64,000 nucleotides of DNA, taken from contig NZ_BCMS01000001.1 of NCBI RefSeq assembly GCF_001485435.1, positions 443,501 to 507,500 on the forward strand. Reading direction: 5' to 3'. Shown one piece after another: positions 9,007 through 17,466 of this stretch; positions within the stretch are counted from its first letter, which is position 1, and each line of letters opens with the position of its first letter. Below the pieces are notes generated by a model, which saw only the letters and a list, made by a program, of their open reading frames with translations, was not told where the DNA came from and did not search any database. A program made the position numbers and the translations under genes. The DNA comes from Deinococcus grandis (lineage in GTDB: Bacteria > Deinococcota > Deinococci > Deinococcales > Deinococcaceae).

Positions 9007-9707
9007 CAGGCCCAGCCGCTGTCCAGCAGCGCGCGGGTCTCGGCGACGGCTTCCTGCCAGATGAGCTGCATCTCGCGGTCGGGGCGGCGGTGCAGGCCGC
9101 CGTAGTTGCCGTCGCCCAGCACCTCGCGCACCTTCGCGGGGGGCAGCTGGCGCAGCGCGGCGACGTCCACCATGGGTTTGCGCTCCTCGGGGGCCGGGAC
9201 GCCGTCCAGGCGGGTCCAGGGGAAGTTCTCCATCCAGCTGGCGTGGCTGGCCAGGGGGTCCACGCGCTGCACGGCGGCCCAGGTGCGGGGGGCGTTCCAC
9301 CAGTTGTGCCACTGCACGCGCGCGTCCGGGTGGCGGGCCAGCCACTCGCCCAGCCAGCCCTGCCCGGGCGTGTTCCCGCCGTGTCCGTTCACGATCAGGA
9401 TGCGCCGGAAGCCCTGTTCGTGCAGGCCGCTCAGCAGGTCGTCGAGCAGATTCAGGTACGTGCTCACCCGCAGGCTGAGGGTGCCCGGGTACGCCGCGAA
9501 CGTGGGCGTGATGCCGTACGGCAGGGCGGGGAACACCGGGACGCCGCTGCCGTCGGCGGCCTCACGCGCGACCCGTTCGGCCAGCAGCGTGTCGGTCGCG
9601 AGGCTGAGGGTCGCGTGCTGCTCGGTGCAGCCCAGCGGGAGGACGCAGCGGTCCTCGCGGGTCAGCAGGTCCTCGACCATGCCCCAGTTCATCCCCTGAA
9701 TGTGCAT
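9006..9707 (-). CDS. Creatininase-family amidohydrolase
   Basis: 233 residues. Family motifs: VLPLGCTEQHATLSLATDT near residue 22-40 and VNGHGGNTPG near 116, which supply metal ligands (Glu, His, Asp) in creatininase and related N-formylaminopyrimidine or mycofactocin-type hydrolases. Substrate cannot be told from sequence; the neighbourhood to riboflavin genes is only suggestive of a role on a pyrimidine or amide breakdown product. TAGTGT 5 nt before the ATG suggests leaderless initiation. Confidence 0.85.
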   Translation of the reverse strand: MHIQGMNWGMVEDLLTREDRCVLPLGCTEQHATLSLATDTLLAERVAREAADGSGVPVFPALPYGITPTFAAYPGTLSLRVSTYLNLLDDLLSGLHEQGFRRILIVNGHGGNTPGQGWLGEWLARHPDARVQWHNWWNAPRTWAAVQRVDPLASHASWMENFPWTRLDGVPAPEERKPMVDVAALRQLPPAKVREVLGDGNYGGLHRRPDREMQLIWQEAVAETRALLDSGWA

Positions 9708-9739
9708 GGGTCACACTAGCGCATGCGGCCGCACGGCAG

Positions 9740-9771
9740 GGACGCACCCGCCGGGATGGGCGGGTGCGTCC
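9740..9771 (-). terminator. Hairpin between lipoprotein and creatininase genes
   Basis: A 13-bp perfect stem (9740-9752 with 9759-9771) with a 6-nt loop lies just after the stop of the minus-strand lipoprotein gene. It has no T run, so it is either a weak intrinsic terminator or an mRNA end stabiliser. Confidence 0.55.
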
Positions 9772-9786
9772 GGAACGAGGGAAGTT

Positions 9787-10995
9787 TTACTGGGGCAGCA
9801 GGGTGCTCAGGTCCTTCAGGGCGTCGGGCAGCTTCTTCTCGATCAGTTTGCCGTCGCGGACGTACTTCACCGTCACCTGATCGCCGGGCGCGAAGTCCAT
9901 GTCGTTCCCGTCGGCGATGGAGCCGCTGGCGGTCAGGACGTTGCTGTCGTTGTAGCTCAGGGCGGCGTTCAGGGTGCCGCTGACGTTCCGGAAGAAGTTC
10001 TCCTTCTTCAGTTCGGCGTCGCTGATCACGATGTTCTTCACGTCACGCAGGTACACGGCGCTGGCGACCTTGTGGTTGGGCAGGGTCAGGTCGGCCGTCA
10101 GGGTCGCGCCGCTGGGCGTGAAGGTCAGGGTGTCCGTGCAGCGGTTCGCGGTGGCGCCGTCCAGGCTGAAGTCCACGCTGACGCTGCCCGTGTTCTTCGT
10201 GGTGGTGTGCTTGGCGTCGGCCTTGAGTTTCAGGCCCTGCGCGCCCCAGTTGTACTCCAGGTTCATGCTCAGGGGCGCGTTCGTCTGACGGCCCGCCCAG
10301 GCGTTCAGCTTCAGCGCGTCGGGACCGAAGGTGTTCAGGCAGCCCCCGGGCGTCATGGTGAAGGTCGCCCCGGCGCGGGCGGTGCCCTTCTCGGTGATGG
10401 TGCCGCTGGCGTTGGTGGGGACCTCGGTCTGCACGGGCACCCAGGTGTTCTGCATGGAGTCGTAACGCGTGCCGCTGTCCACCCAGACGGTGGGTGCGCC
10501 GTTCACGCGCCACTTCGCCTCGACGCGCACGCCGGTGGCCTCGTTGATCATGACCGCGCCGTCGGTGGGGGTGGCGGACTCGCTGACGGTCCCGTCGGTC
10601 TTGAGGGTCACGGTCCCGGTGGGCAGGGCCTCACGGATGCCCACCACGACGCTCTGACTGCTCAGCTGGCTGCGGCCCGTCACGCGGCCCAGCAGCTGAC
10701 GGCCGATCTGGGTGGGGCGGTCCAGGCTGAGGCTCATGGGGCCGCTCTGCGGCATGAACAGCCCCATCAGGGTCTTCAGGTCAGGGTCCAGGTCCGGGTT
10801 GGCCGGGTTCGTCAGGGTGTTGAACTGCTGCGCGGCGGCGGCGGCGGTCTCGGGGGCCTTCTGCAGGTCGAGGCTCTTCCCGACGACGGGCGCAGCGGGT
10901 TCCTGCTGGGCAGGATCGGTGGGGGTGCGGCCGGTCCGGTCGCAGGAGGCGAGCAGCAGGGCGCCGACGGTCAGCAGGGCAGTGGTACGTTTCAC
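9787..10995 (-). CDS. Putative lipoprotein
   Basis: 402 residues. The N-terminus MKRTTALLTVGALLLASC is a lipoprotein signal with the acylated Cys at residue 18, followed by a disordered Thr/Pro stretch. The rest is rich in short beta-strands and Thr/Gly (for example TITEKGTARAGATFT), as in envelope beta proteins of Deinococcus; no enzyme motif was seen. Monocistronic, with a hairpin after its stop. Function unknown. Confidence 0.8.
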   Translation of the reverse strand: MKRTTALLTVGALLLASCDRTGRTPTDPAQQEPAAPVVGKSLDLQKAPETAAAAAQQFNTLTNPANPDLDPDLKTLMGLFMPQSGPMSLSLDRPTQIGRQLLGRVTGRSQLSSQSVVVGIREALPTGTVTLKTDGTVSESATPTDGAVMINEATGVRVEAKWRVNGAPTVWVDSGTRYDSMQNTWVPVQTEVPTNASGTITEKGTARAGATFTMTPGGCLNTFGPDALKLNAWAGRQTNAPLSMNLEYNWGAQGLKLKADAKHTTTKNTGSVSVDFSLDGATANRCTDTLTFTPSGATLTADLTLPNHKVASAVYLRDVKNIVISDAELKKENFFRNVSGTLNAALSYNDSNVLTASGSIADGNDMDFAPGDQVTVKYVRDGKLIEKKLPDALKDLSTLLPQ

Positions 10996-11119
10996 ACCGT
11001 CACCTTAGGGAACCTTCATTCGTCTGTCGTCCGCATGTGACGCACACCCCACCGGCCTGCATCCGGGCGGGTCGGACATGGCCCGCGCGTGCCCGGGCGG
11101 CGCGGCGTAGCGTGGGGGC

Positions 11120-12379
11120 ATGAGCGACACGCCGGCCGACACCACGCACCCCCAGGGGTGGACGTATGAGACGACTGCGGTGCACAGCAGCATTCCGCGT
11201 GGGCTGGGGCAGACCATCGGTTTCCCGATCCACGCGGCGGCCGCGTTCCAGTTCGACACGCTGGAGGAGGCGCAACTGGAATTCCAGCAGAACACCGGCC
11301 TGAGTTACGCCCGCCTGCAGAACCCGACGGTGCGCGCACTGGAGGACCGCATCACGACCCTGGAGGGCGGCGCGGCGACCGTGGCGGTGGCGAGCGGGCA
11401 GGCGGCGACCCTCACGGCGATCCTCAGCGTGTGCCGCGCGGGGGATCACGTCGTGTCGGCCAGCAGCCTGTTCGGCGGGACGACCGGGATGCTGAGCAAC
11501 ATCCTGCCCTTGATGGGCATCACGGCGACGCTCGTGGACAACACCCCGGACGCCGTGCGGGCCGCCATGCAGCCGAACACGCGGCTGGTGTGGGCCGAAA
11601 TGATCAGTAATCCCGCCGGGGATATCGCGGACATCCGCGCGTTCGCTGATATCGCCCACGAGCACGGGGCGCTGCTGGCGATCGACAACACCTGCGGGGG
11701 TGTCGGCTTCCTGTGTCGCCCGCTGGAGCACGGCGCGGACATCGTCAGCCAGTCCCTGACGAAATGGGCCGGGGGGCACGGCAGCGTCCTGGGCGGCGCG
11801 GTCACGGTCGGCACCGGGCATGACCTGACCCGCAACCCGATCTACACGGACGGCGGCGAGCAGAGCATCCTCAGCGTGCGGGGCGACGCGGCCCTGGCGT
11901 GGCGGCAGCGCTGGTTCGGCGCGCACCAGCTCGGCATGACCCTCGCGCCGCACAGCGCGTTCCTGATCGCCCAGGGCCTGGAGACCCTCGCGCTGCGCCT
12001 GGAACGCGAGAGCGCCACCGCCCTCGCCCTCGCCCAGTGGCTGGAGGCGCACCCGAAGGTCGGGAAGGTCAGCTACCCCGGCCTGAGCAGCCACCCGCAC
12101 CACCACCTCGCGCAGACGTACCTGCGCGGCGGTCAGGGCGCGGTCCTGACGTTCGAGGTGCCGGACCCCAGCGCGTTCCTGTCCCGCGTGCGCGTCCTGC
12201 GCATCGCCCCGAACCTCGGGGACGTCCGCACGCTCGTCGTGCACCCCTGGACGACCACGCACGGCCGAGTGCCCGAACCCGCCCGCCACGCCGCCGGCGT
12301 CACCCCCACCACCATCCGCATGAGCGTCGGCGTGGAAGCCCTGCGCGACCTCCAGGCCGACATCGAACAGGCGTTGTAA
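11120..12379 (+). CDS. O-acetylhomoserine aminocarboxypropyltransferase-type PLP enzyme
   Basis: 419 residues of the Cys/Met metabolism PLP family. N-terminal HSSIPRGLGQTIGFPIHAA, the cofactor contact YARLQNPTVRALE, and the PLP lysine in SQSLTKWAGGHGS are typical of O-acetylhomoserine sulfhydrylase (MetY), which makes homocysteine from sulfide. Distinguishing it from cystathionine gamma-synthase by eye is not certain, but length and the GGHG motif favour sulfhydrylase. Start has TAGCGT 6 nt upstream (leaderless). Confidence 0.88.
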   Translation: MSDTPADTTHPQGWTYETTAVHSSIPRGLGQTIGFPIHAAAAFQFDTLEEAQLEFQQNTGLSYARLQNPTVRALEDRITTLEGGAATVAVASGQAATLTAILSVCRAGDHVVSASSLFGGTTGMLSNILPLMGITATLVDNTPDAVRAAMQPNTRLVWAEMISNPAGDIADIRAFADIAHEHGALLAIDNTCGGVGFLCRPLEHGADIVSQSLTKWAGGHGSVLGGAVTVGTGHDLTRNPIYTDGGEQSILSVRGDAALAWRQRWFGAHQLGMTLAPHSAFLIAQGLETLALRLERESATALALAQWLEAHPKVGKVSYPGLSSHPHHHLAQTYLRGGQGAVLTFEVPDPSAFLSRVRVLRIAPNLGDVRTLVVHPWTTTHGRVPEPARHAAGVTPTTIRMSVGVEALRDLQADIEQAL

Positions 12380-12392
12380 CGTCGAAGGTCGA

Positions 12393-12450
12393 AAGTTGAT
12401 GGTTGATGGAAGGATCTCCCCTCTATCAACCATCAACCTTCTCCTATCAA
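12393..12450. repeat. Inverted repeat between convergent genes
   Basis: GTTGATGGTTGAT (12395-12407) pairs perfectly with ATCAACCATCAAC (12425-12437), a 13-bp stem, with a further TATCAACC at 12445. It sits between the convergent sulfhydrylase and TM2 genes and may end transcription in both directions. The 16-mer TCTATCAACCATCAAC recurs at 32624-32639. Confidence 0.7.
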
Positions 12451-12454
12451 CCCC

Positions 12455-13372
12455 TTACAGCCAGGCTTTCTTGCCGGTGATGTACTCGCGCTGGAAGTCC
12501 GCGTCGCTCTTGGTGAGGTAGATGATGCCCTCGACGAGACCGAGGAGGCCGACCAGGAACGGCACGAGGAAGAACACCGCGCCGACGATGATGAACGATC
12601 CGATGATGCCCAGGAACCACCCGCCGATGGTCGCGGCGAGCATGATCACGCCGGGCTGGGTGTTGCCCAGGTAGAACTTGTGGACGCCCAGGCCGCCCAG
12701 GAAGATCGCCAGGAGGCCCGCGATGAGTTTCTTCTGGGCCACGTCGCCGCTCTGGACGCCCTGCGTGAACTGGTTGATGGCCTGCCGCGCCTGCCGTTCC
12801 AGATCGTCGAAGTTCCCACTCTGACTGGGCGCGTGGTGCATGGGGGCGGGCCCCTGCGGGATGCTGGGGTTCTTCGCGCCGCCCGTGGCGCGCGCCACCC
12901 AGTCGTCGTCCGCCGGGGGGCGCGGCGGGGGCACGACCGTCGGGGCGACCGGGGCGGGCGGCACGTGATGCGCAGGCTGGGGCTGCGGGGTGTGCGCGGC
13001 GCTGCTCCCGGCCGCCTGATCCACCCAGGACGGCGCGGCAGGGCTGGGCGGCGTGCTGACGGGTGTGCCAGCGGTCGTGCCGGAGGTGCCCACGGCAGCG
13101 TCCACCCACGACGGAGCGGGCGCGGGCTCGGCCGGGCGGGGGGCCGGGGTGGCGGGCGCGGCGCCCGCGACCTCGTCCACCCAGGAGGGCGCGGCGGCAC
13201 GCGGGGCGGCGTCCGGGATGCGCAGGTCGTCCGCCCCGGCAGGCTTCGGCGCAGCGGTGGGGGCAGCGGTCGGGCTGGGGGCCGGGCTGGCGCTGGACCC
13301 GCCGAGGACCTCGTCCACCCAGGACGGCGCGTTGCTGGAGGCGTCGGGTTGCTTGTCGTCCGGGTTGGTCAT
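12455..13372 (-). CDS. TM2-domain membrane protein with SWVD repeats
   Basis: 305 residues. Residues 1-190 are a low-complexity Ala/Pro-rich cytoplasmic-type region carrying four APSWVD units (Trp at 18, 64, 89, 116) and a related DDWVARATGG (Trp158). A short helix follows (DLERQARQAINQF), then a TM2 domain (LLAIFLGGLGVHKFYLGN and two hydrophobic helices) ending with a third hydrophobic stretch. TM2 proteins are small helical-hairpin membrane proteins of mostly unknown function. The spaced tryptophan motifs look like docking sites for a repeated partner. Leaderless start (TACTGT 5 nt upstream). Confidence 0.85.
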   Translation of the reverse strand: MTNPDDKQPDASSNAPSWVDEVLGGSSASPAPSPTAAPTAAPKPAGADDLRIPDAAPRAAAPSWVDEVAGAAPATPAPRPAEPAPAPSWVDAAVGTSGTTAGTPVSTPPSPAAPSWVDQAAGSSAAHTPQPQPAHHVPPAPVAPTVVPPPRPPADDDWVARATGGAKNPSIPQGPAPMHHAPSQSGNFDDLERQARQAINQFTQGVQSGDVAQKKLIAGLLAIFLGGLGVHKFYLGNTQPGVIMLAATIGGWFLGIIGSFIIVGAVFFLVPFLVGLLGLVEGIIYLTKSDADFQREYITGKKAWL

Positions 13373-13412
13373 GCCCCACAGTACGCGATTCCCACGCGGG
13401 CCGTTTCATCCG

Positions 13413-14204
13413 TCAGACGATATCGACGTGCCCGCACGCGACGATGACGGGCAGCGGCACAGTCAGCGGCCCCTCACCGAACAGCGGTGCCAGTTCGGCG
13501 TGGTGCGCGGCCTCCAGCGCCGCCACCTCCTGCGGGGGCAGGGAGGCCAGCGGCACCCCCTCCAGCCCCGCGCGGATATCGGCCCAGCGCGCCCCGACGT
13601 CCGGCAGGGTGTACGTCAGCGGATGCAGGGTCGCCTGCACGTCCGTCAGACCCGCCGCGCGCAGCACCTCCGCCAGGGCCTCCGGGGTGGGCAGGCGACC
13701 CAGCGGCGGCGCGCCCGGCTTCAGGCCTACCGTGGCGAGTCGGGTGCGCCACAGGCCCGGCAGCGGCCCCAGCAGTCCCGCCCCGAACGACGACACCACC
13801 ACCCGCCCGCCGGGCCGCACCACCCGCGCCCACTCGCGCACGCCGCCCGGCATGTCCGGCAGGAAGAACACGCCCGCCGCGCACACCGCCACGTCGAACG
13901 CACCGTCCGGGAACGGCAACGCCGCCGCGTCCACCCGCACGAACGCCGCGCCCGGCACCCGCGCGCGGGCCAGCGTCAGCATGCCCGCCGACACGTCCAC
14001 CCCCACCACGCGGCCCGCGCGGCCCATGACCTCCGCCGCCACCGCGCCCGTGCCGGTCATCACGTCCAGCACCGCCTCGCCCGGCTGCACGGCCGCCGCG
14101 TCCGCCACGAAGCGGGCTGCCTGCGCCAGGAAGCCCACCGCGTCATACCGCTCCGCCACCGCGTCGAACAGCGCCTCGTTCGCGCGCACGCGGTCGCCGG
14201 TCAC
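13413..14204 (-). CDS. SAM-dependent methyltransferase (UbiE-like class I)
   Basis: 263 residues. VLDVMTGTGAVAAEV is motif I for SAM binding, with VVGVDVSAGMLTLAR and VRVDAAALPFPDGAFDVAV following, as in UbiE/methyltransferase 11 proteins. Substrate unknown. GTG 14204 was chosen because it overlaps the upstream stop as GTGA; the longer reading to 14237 would overlap the neighbour by 37 bp. Translationally coupled to the hypothetical gene at 14201-14794. Confidence 0.87.
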   Translation of the reverse strand: MTGDRVRANEALFDAVAERYDAVGFLAQAARFVADAAAVQPGEAVLDVMTGTGAVAAEVMGRAGRVVGVDVSAGMLTLARARVPGAAFVRVDAAALPFPDGAFDVAVCAAGVFFLPDMPGGVREWARVVRPGGRVVVSSFGAGLLGPLPGLWRTRLATVGLKPGAPPLGRLPTPEALAEVLRAAGLTDVQATLHPLTYTLPDVGARWADIRAGLEGVPLASLPPQEVAALEAAHHAELAPLFGEGPLTVPLPVIVACGHVDIV

Positions 14205-14794
14205 GTATCGATCCGCAGGGTCGCCACGCCCGCCCACGCGCCGCGCGGCAGGCGCACCACGTCGATCAGCAGCAGCGCCACACGGCCCGCCGTGACCGTC
14301 ACCAGCCGCCCGTCCGCACCCGACGCGAACAGCGCCGCCGCCGCGCGGATCGCCTCCGGCTCACCCGGCGCGTAGAAGTCCGCCGCGTTCCCCTCGGCCT
14401 CCCGCCGCGACAGGCGCTCCGCGAGCCGGAACGCGGACGGGACGACCTCCACCTCGACCTCCCCGGTCGGCAGGGGCAGCAGCCCCAGCCAGTCGACGTG
14501 CGCCAGTTCCTCGGGCGTGAACGCGCGCGGCAGGACGAACGGCACGAAGGGCGCGTCCGTGTCACTCGACTCGGTCAGGCCCCCCAGCGCCGACACCAGC
14601 GAGGCCGCGAACGCCACGCCCTCCTGCACGCCCGCGCCATCCACCGGCGGCCCTGGCTGCCCCTCCCACCCGAACACCCCGTCCGGCGACAGGCGACCCG
14701 CCACCACGACCGGCGACACCGACCCGTCCGCCCGGTACGCCACCAGCCGCTCCAGATGCACCCGCCCGTTCAGATCCCCGCCCGGTTCCGTCAT
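14201..14794 (-). CDS. Conserved-looking hypothetical protein
   Basis: 197 residues, not recognised. It is acidic, without signal peptide or membrane segments; LVAYRADGSVSPVVVAGRLSPDG near the N-terminus and TVTAGRVALLLIDVVRLPRG near the C-terminus look like beta-rich segments of a soluble protein. Overlaps the methyltransferase start (GTGA), so it is probably the first gene of that two-gene unit. Confidence 0.65.
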   Translation of the reverse strand: MTEPGGDLNGRVHLERLVAYRADGSVSPVVVAGRLSPDGVFGWEGQPGPPVDGAGVQEGVAFAASLVSALGGLTESSDTDAPFVPFVLPRAFTPEELAHVDWLGLLPLPTGEVEVEVVPSAFRLAERLSRREAEGNAADFYAPGEPEAIRAAAALFASGADGRLVTVTAGRVALLLIDVVRLPRGAWAGVATLRIDT

Positions 14795-14848
14795 GCCGTC
14801 ACTCTGCCGCCTGCGCCCCGCTCAGTCCAGCGGAAGATCAGCGGCCGC

Positions 14849-15412
14849 TCACAGGGCGTCACCGAAGAAGCCGCACAGGGTCGCCACGCCGCGCGCCAGG
14901 GGCGTCAGGACCCACACCCGCTCCGGGTCGCCCCGGCTATCGGATCGGTCCTCGCGGGTCAGCAGGCCCAGGCCCGCCAGTCCACCCAGCGCCCCCTCGA
15001 ACTCCAGCCGCGACCAGCCCAGCGGCACACTGCCGCGCAGGGGCAGCGCGTCCGCGAACGGCTCGATGGGATCGAGCAGGTCGAATACCTCGCCCAGCGC
15101 GTCCATCTCCCGCGCGGACAGGCCCTCCACGATCCGCAGGGCCTGGAAGCGGTCCGGGGTGGGGGAGGGGTGCAGCCGCGCGCAGCCCGCCAGCGCCCGC
15201 GCGATCAGCGCCAGCTTCCCGTCGGATTCCGCGATCTCCGCTGCGCGGTTCGCCTGTATCACGTTCGCCCGGAACGCCGCCGACCGCACGTACGCCACGT
15301 CCACCCGGTCCGCCTCCAGCCCCGCCAGGGCGTCCGCCAGCAGGGGCGACAGCCGCGCCGACACCGGCACGTCCAGCCCGCCCAGCACCGCCAACCCCAG
15401 ACCTTCCCGCAT
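14849..15412 (-). CDS. Hypothetical protein, possible winged-helix C-terminus
   Basis: 187 residues, mostly helical. The C-terminal part (GWSRLEFEGALGGLAGLGLLTREDRS...VWVLTPLARGVA) resembles the recognition helix and wing of small winged-helix regulators; this is inference only. TAGAGT lies 6 nt upstream of the ATG (leaderless). Divergent from the acetyltransferase at 15461. Confidence 0.65.
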   Translation of the reverse strand: MREGLGLAVLGGLDVPVSARLSPLLADALAGLEADRVDVAYVRSAAFRANVIQANRAAEIAESDGKLALIARALAGCARLHPSPTPDRFQALRIVEGLSAREMDALGEVFDLLDPIEPFADALPLRGSVPLGWSRLEFEGALGGLAGLGLLTREDRSDSRGDPERVWVLTPLARGVATLCGFFGDAL

Positions 15413-15460
15413 CCGCCCACTCTACGACCCCAAAGCACAACGGCATGGCACAGTGACCCC

Positions 15461-15910
15461 ATGCCCACCCTGCGCCCCTACCAGCCCGGCGACCGGGCCG
15501 CGTGCCTGCACCTGTTCGACGCGAACACCCCCCACTCCTTCCTGCCCGAAGAACGCCCCGACTTCGAGGGATGGCTGGACGGTCAGGAAGGCCCCGCCGA
15601 GTACCTCGTCATGGAAGACCAGGGCGACATCATCGCCTGCGGCGGCCTGTGGTTCAGCCCCGACCCCACCCGCCCCGCCGGATTCGCGTGGGGCATGGTG
15701 CACCCCGCCCGGCAGCGGCAGGGCCACGGCCACACCCTCGCCCGGGCCCGCCTGGACCGCCTGCGCGCCCTGGGCGTCCCGCACGCCACGCTGGACACCA
15801 GCCAGCACACCGCGCCGTTCTACGCCCGCCTGGGCTTCCGCGAGGTGAAGCGCACCCCCGACGGCTACGGCCCCGGCCTGCACCGCGTGGACATGGTGGC
15901 CGACCTGTAA
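15461..15910 (+). CDS. GNAT-family N-acetyltransferase
   Basis: 149 residues. The acetyl-CoA motif A is visible as WGMVHPARQRQGHGHTLARA and motif B as TSQHTAPFYARLGF. Cytoplasmic transferase of an acetyl group to an unknown amine. An in-frame extension upstream is rejected because it lies across the divergent gene. Followed by the terminator of the tRNA-Thr gene read from the other strand. Confidence 0.85.
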   Translation: MPTLRPYQPGDRAACLHLFDANTPHSFLPEERPDFEGWLDGQEGPAEYLVMEDQGDIIACGGLWFSPDPTRPAGFAWGMVHPARQRQGHGHTLARARLDRLRALGVPHATLDTSQHTAPFYARLGFREVKRTPDGYGPGLHRVDMVADL

Positions 15911-15914
15911 ACGA

Positions 15915-15937
15915 ACAAACCCCCGCCGAAGCGGAGG
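15915..15937 (-). terminator. Intrinsic terminator of tRNA-Thr
   Basis: On the minus strand CCTCCGC pairs with GCGGGGG (one U-G pair) around a TTCG tetraloop, followed by TTTGTT. It lies 10 nt after the tRNA CCA end. On the plus strand the same stem with TTTT could also end the acetyltransferase transcript. Confidence 0.8.
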
Positions 15938-15946
15938 CTTTTCACC

Positions 15947-16021
<75 letters not shown>

Positions 16022-16058
16022 GGACTACGGGTCGGGGCTTCCTACGGGAAGCTCAAAA

Positions 16059-16087
16059 AGTATAGGGAGGGGGGCGGGGGGTGTCAA
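16059..16087 (-). promoter_or_regulatory. Consensus promoter of tRNA-Thr
   Basis: On the minus strand TTGACA (16087-16082), a 17-bp spacer and TATACT (16064-16059). The spacer is entirely C on this strand apart from one G and one T, that is three G runs on the plus strand. The leader contains a GCTTCC-CGTA-GGAAGC hairpin (16038-16053) before the tRNA. Confidence 0.9.
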
Positions 16088-16128
16088 GGCGCGCGGGCCG
16101 GGCGGGGCGGGGGCCTATGCTGCGGGCC

Positions 16129-16857
16129 ATGAGTGACGCGCTGACGGTGTTCGAGACGATTCATGGGCGGGTGCAGCCGCTGGAGTGGCTGGTGCTGGCC
16201 CCGCACCCGGATGACGCGGAGATCGGCGCAGGCGGCACCTTGATCCGCCTGGCGCGGGCGGGCCGCGCGGTAGGCATCCTGGAACTGTCGCGCGGGGAGC
16301 GAGGCACGCAGGGTTCGCCGGAGGTGCGCGTGGCGGAGTGCGCGCGGGCGGCCGGGATCATGGGGCTGGCGTGGCGTGGGCAGCTGGGCCTGCCGGACGG
16401 GGAGCTGCGGGACACGCTGGAGGGCGCGCACGCCCTGGCGGCGGTCCTGCGCGCCGTGCGGCCCCGGGTGCTGGTCGTTCCGCACCACCGGGACCGGCAC
16501 CCGGATCACTTCGGGTCGTATCACCTGAGCAAGCGCGCGGTGCATCTGGCGCAGCTGGCGAAGGCGGACCTGCCGGGCGACCCTCACCGAGTGGGGCGGG
16601 TGCTGCTGTACCAGGGGAACGCGGACATCACCCCGAACGTGCTGATCGACGTGGCGGACGTGCAGGACGTGTGGGCGCAGTCGGTGCTGGCGCACGAGAG
16701 TCAGTTCTCCGGCGCGGCCATCTCGGAGACGGTCACGCCGGAGATCGTGGAGCGCCGCCGCGCCCGCATGACGTACTGGGGCACCATGGCCCGCGTCCGC
16801 TACGCCGAGGCCTTCGAGGCGGAGGATGCCCTGCTGGTCGACCCACTGACGCTGTAA
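16129..16857 (+). CDS. bshB1: PIG-L/LmbE deacetylase, BshB1-type (bacillithiol)
   Basis: 242 residues. HPDD (APHPDDAEIGAGGT, about residue 24) and PHHRDRHPDH supply zinc ligands and catalytic residues of LmbE deacetylases. The closest family pattern is BshB1, which removes acetyl from GlcNAc-malate in bacillithiol synthesis, the low-molecular-weight thiol of Deinococcus. Start chosen at 16129: TATGCT lies 7 nt upstream; the in-frame ATG 48 nt earlier lies in the tRNA promoter region. Confidence 0.85.
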   Translation: MSDALTVFETIHGRVQPLEWLVLAPHPDDAEIGAGGTLIRLARAGRAVGILELSRGERGTQGSPEVRVAECARAAGIMGLAWRGQLGLPDGELRDTLEGAHALAAVLRAVRPRVLVVPHHRDRHPDHFGSYHLSKRAVHLAQLAKADLPGDPHRVGRVLLYQGNADITPNVLIDVADVQDVWAQSVLAHESQFSGAAISETVTPEIVERRRARMTYWGTMARVRYAEAFEAEDALLVDPLTL

Positions 16858-16875
16858 GAAGGGATTCGCCTTCGT

Positions 16876-17457
16876 TTATCTGGGAACGGTCAGACCGACG
16901 TTTCTGGCGAGGTGGTGCTGCCGTGCAGGCTGGCTGCTCAGGGCCGTCAGAAGATCCTGAAATTCCTGTGGGTCGATCAGAGGCGGCATGACGAACCGCT
17001 GCGGCGCGGTGAAGATCAACGCCAGGAGGTCCGCGGCGGTGTGCGCTTCGTGGTCGCTGCCGTGGAACAGCATCTCGATCAGGACAGCACGCACCGCGTC
17101 CACGCTCTGAATCAGGTTCATCTGGATGTGTTCCCGTTCGTGGATGGACAGCCGGTGGCTGGGTGAGCCACTGGCGATCTCGTGGATCGCGTCGAGGAGC
17201 AGGGGACGGCCTGCCGGAGTGGCGGAGCCCAGTCCAGCGAGCAGCACGGGCAGCACCTTCGGGCCAGCCGGGTACAGCGAGCCCTGGATGACCGCGACGT
17301 TGTCGATCTTCCCGTACAGTTCCTGCGCTTCTGCAGCGGTATGGCTGGCCTGGAGAGCGTGAATCGCGATCAGTAGCTCCGCGATCCGCTGGTCGCCCTT
17401 GCCGTCGCCGTTCCACACGTCGTCTGGGGTCAGCGAGAGCTCCGGGCGTTCAGGCAT
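16876..17457 (-). CDS. Hypothetical protein, HEAT-like, resembles immunity proteins
   Basis: 193 residues, helical. The segment AQELYGKIDNVAVIQGSLYPAGPKVLPVLLAGL resembles the helical-repeat immunity or SMI-like proteins of polymorphic toxin loci; no toxin gene is adjacent. It is the last gene behind the peroxiredoxin and ParA genes, 9 bp from the ParA stop. Function unknown; the similarity is from pattern only. Confidence 0.6.
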   Translation of the reverse strand: MPERPELSLTPDDVWNGDGKGDQRIAELLIAIHALQASHTAAEAQELYGKIDNVAVIQGSLYPAGPKVLPVLLAGLGSATPAGRPLLLDAIHEIASGSPSHRLSIHEREHIQMNLIQSVDAVRAVLIEMLFHGSDHEAHTAADLLALIFTAPQRFVMPPLIDPQEFQDLLTALSSQPARQHHLARNVGLTVPR

Positions 17458-17466
17458 GGTAACGGT

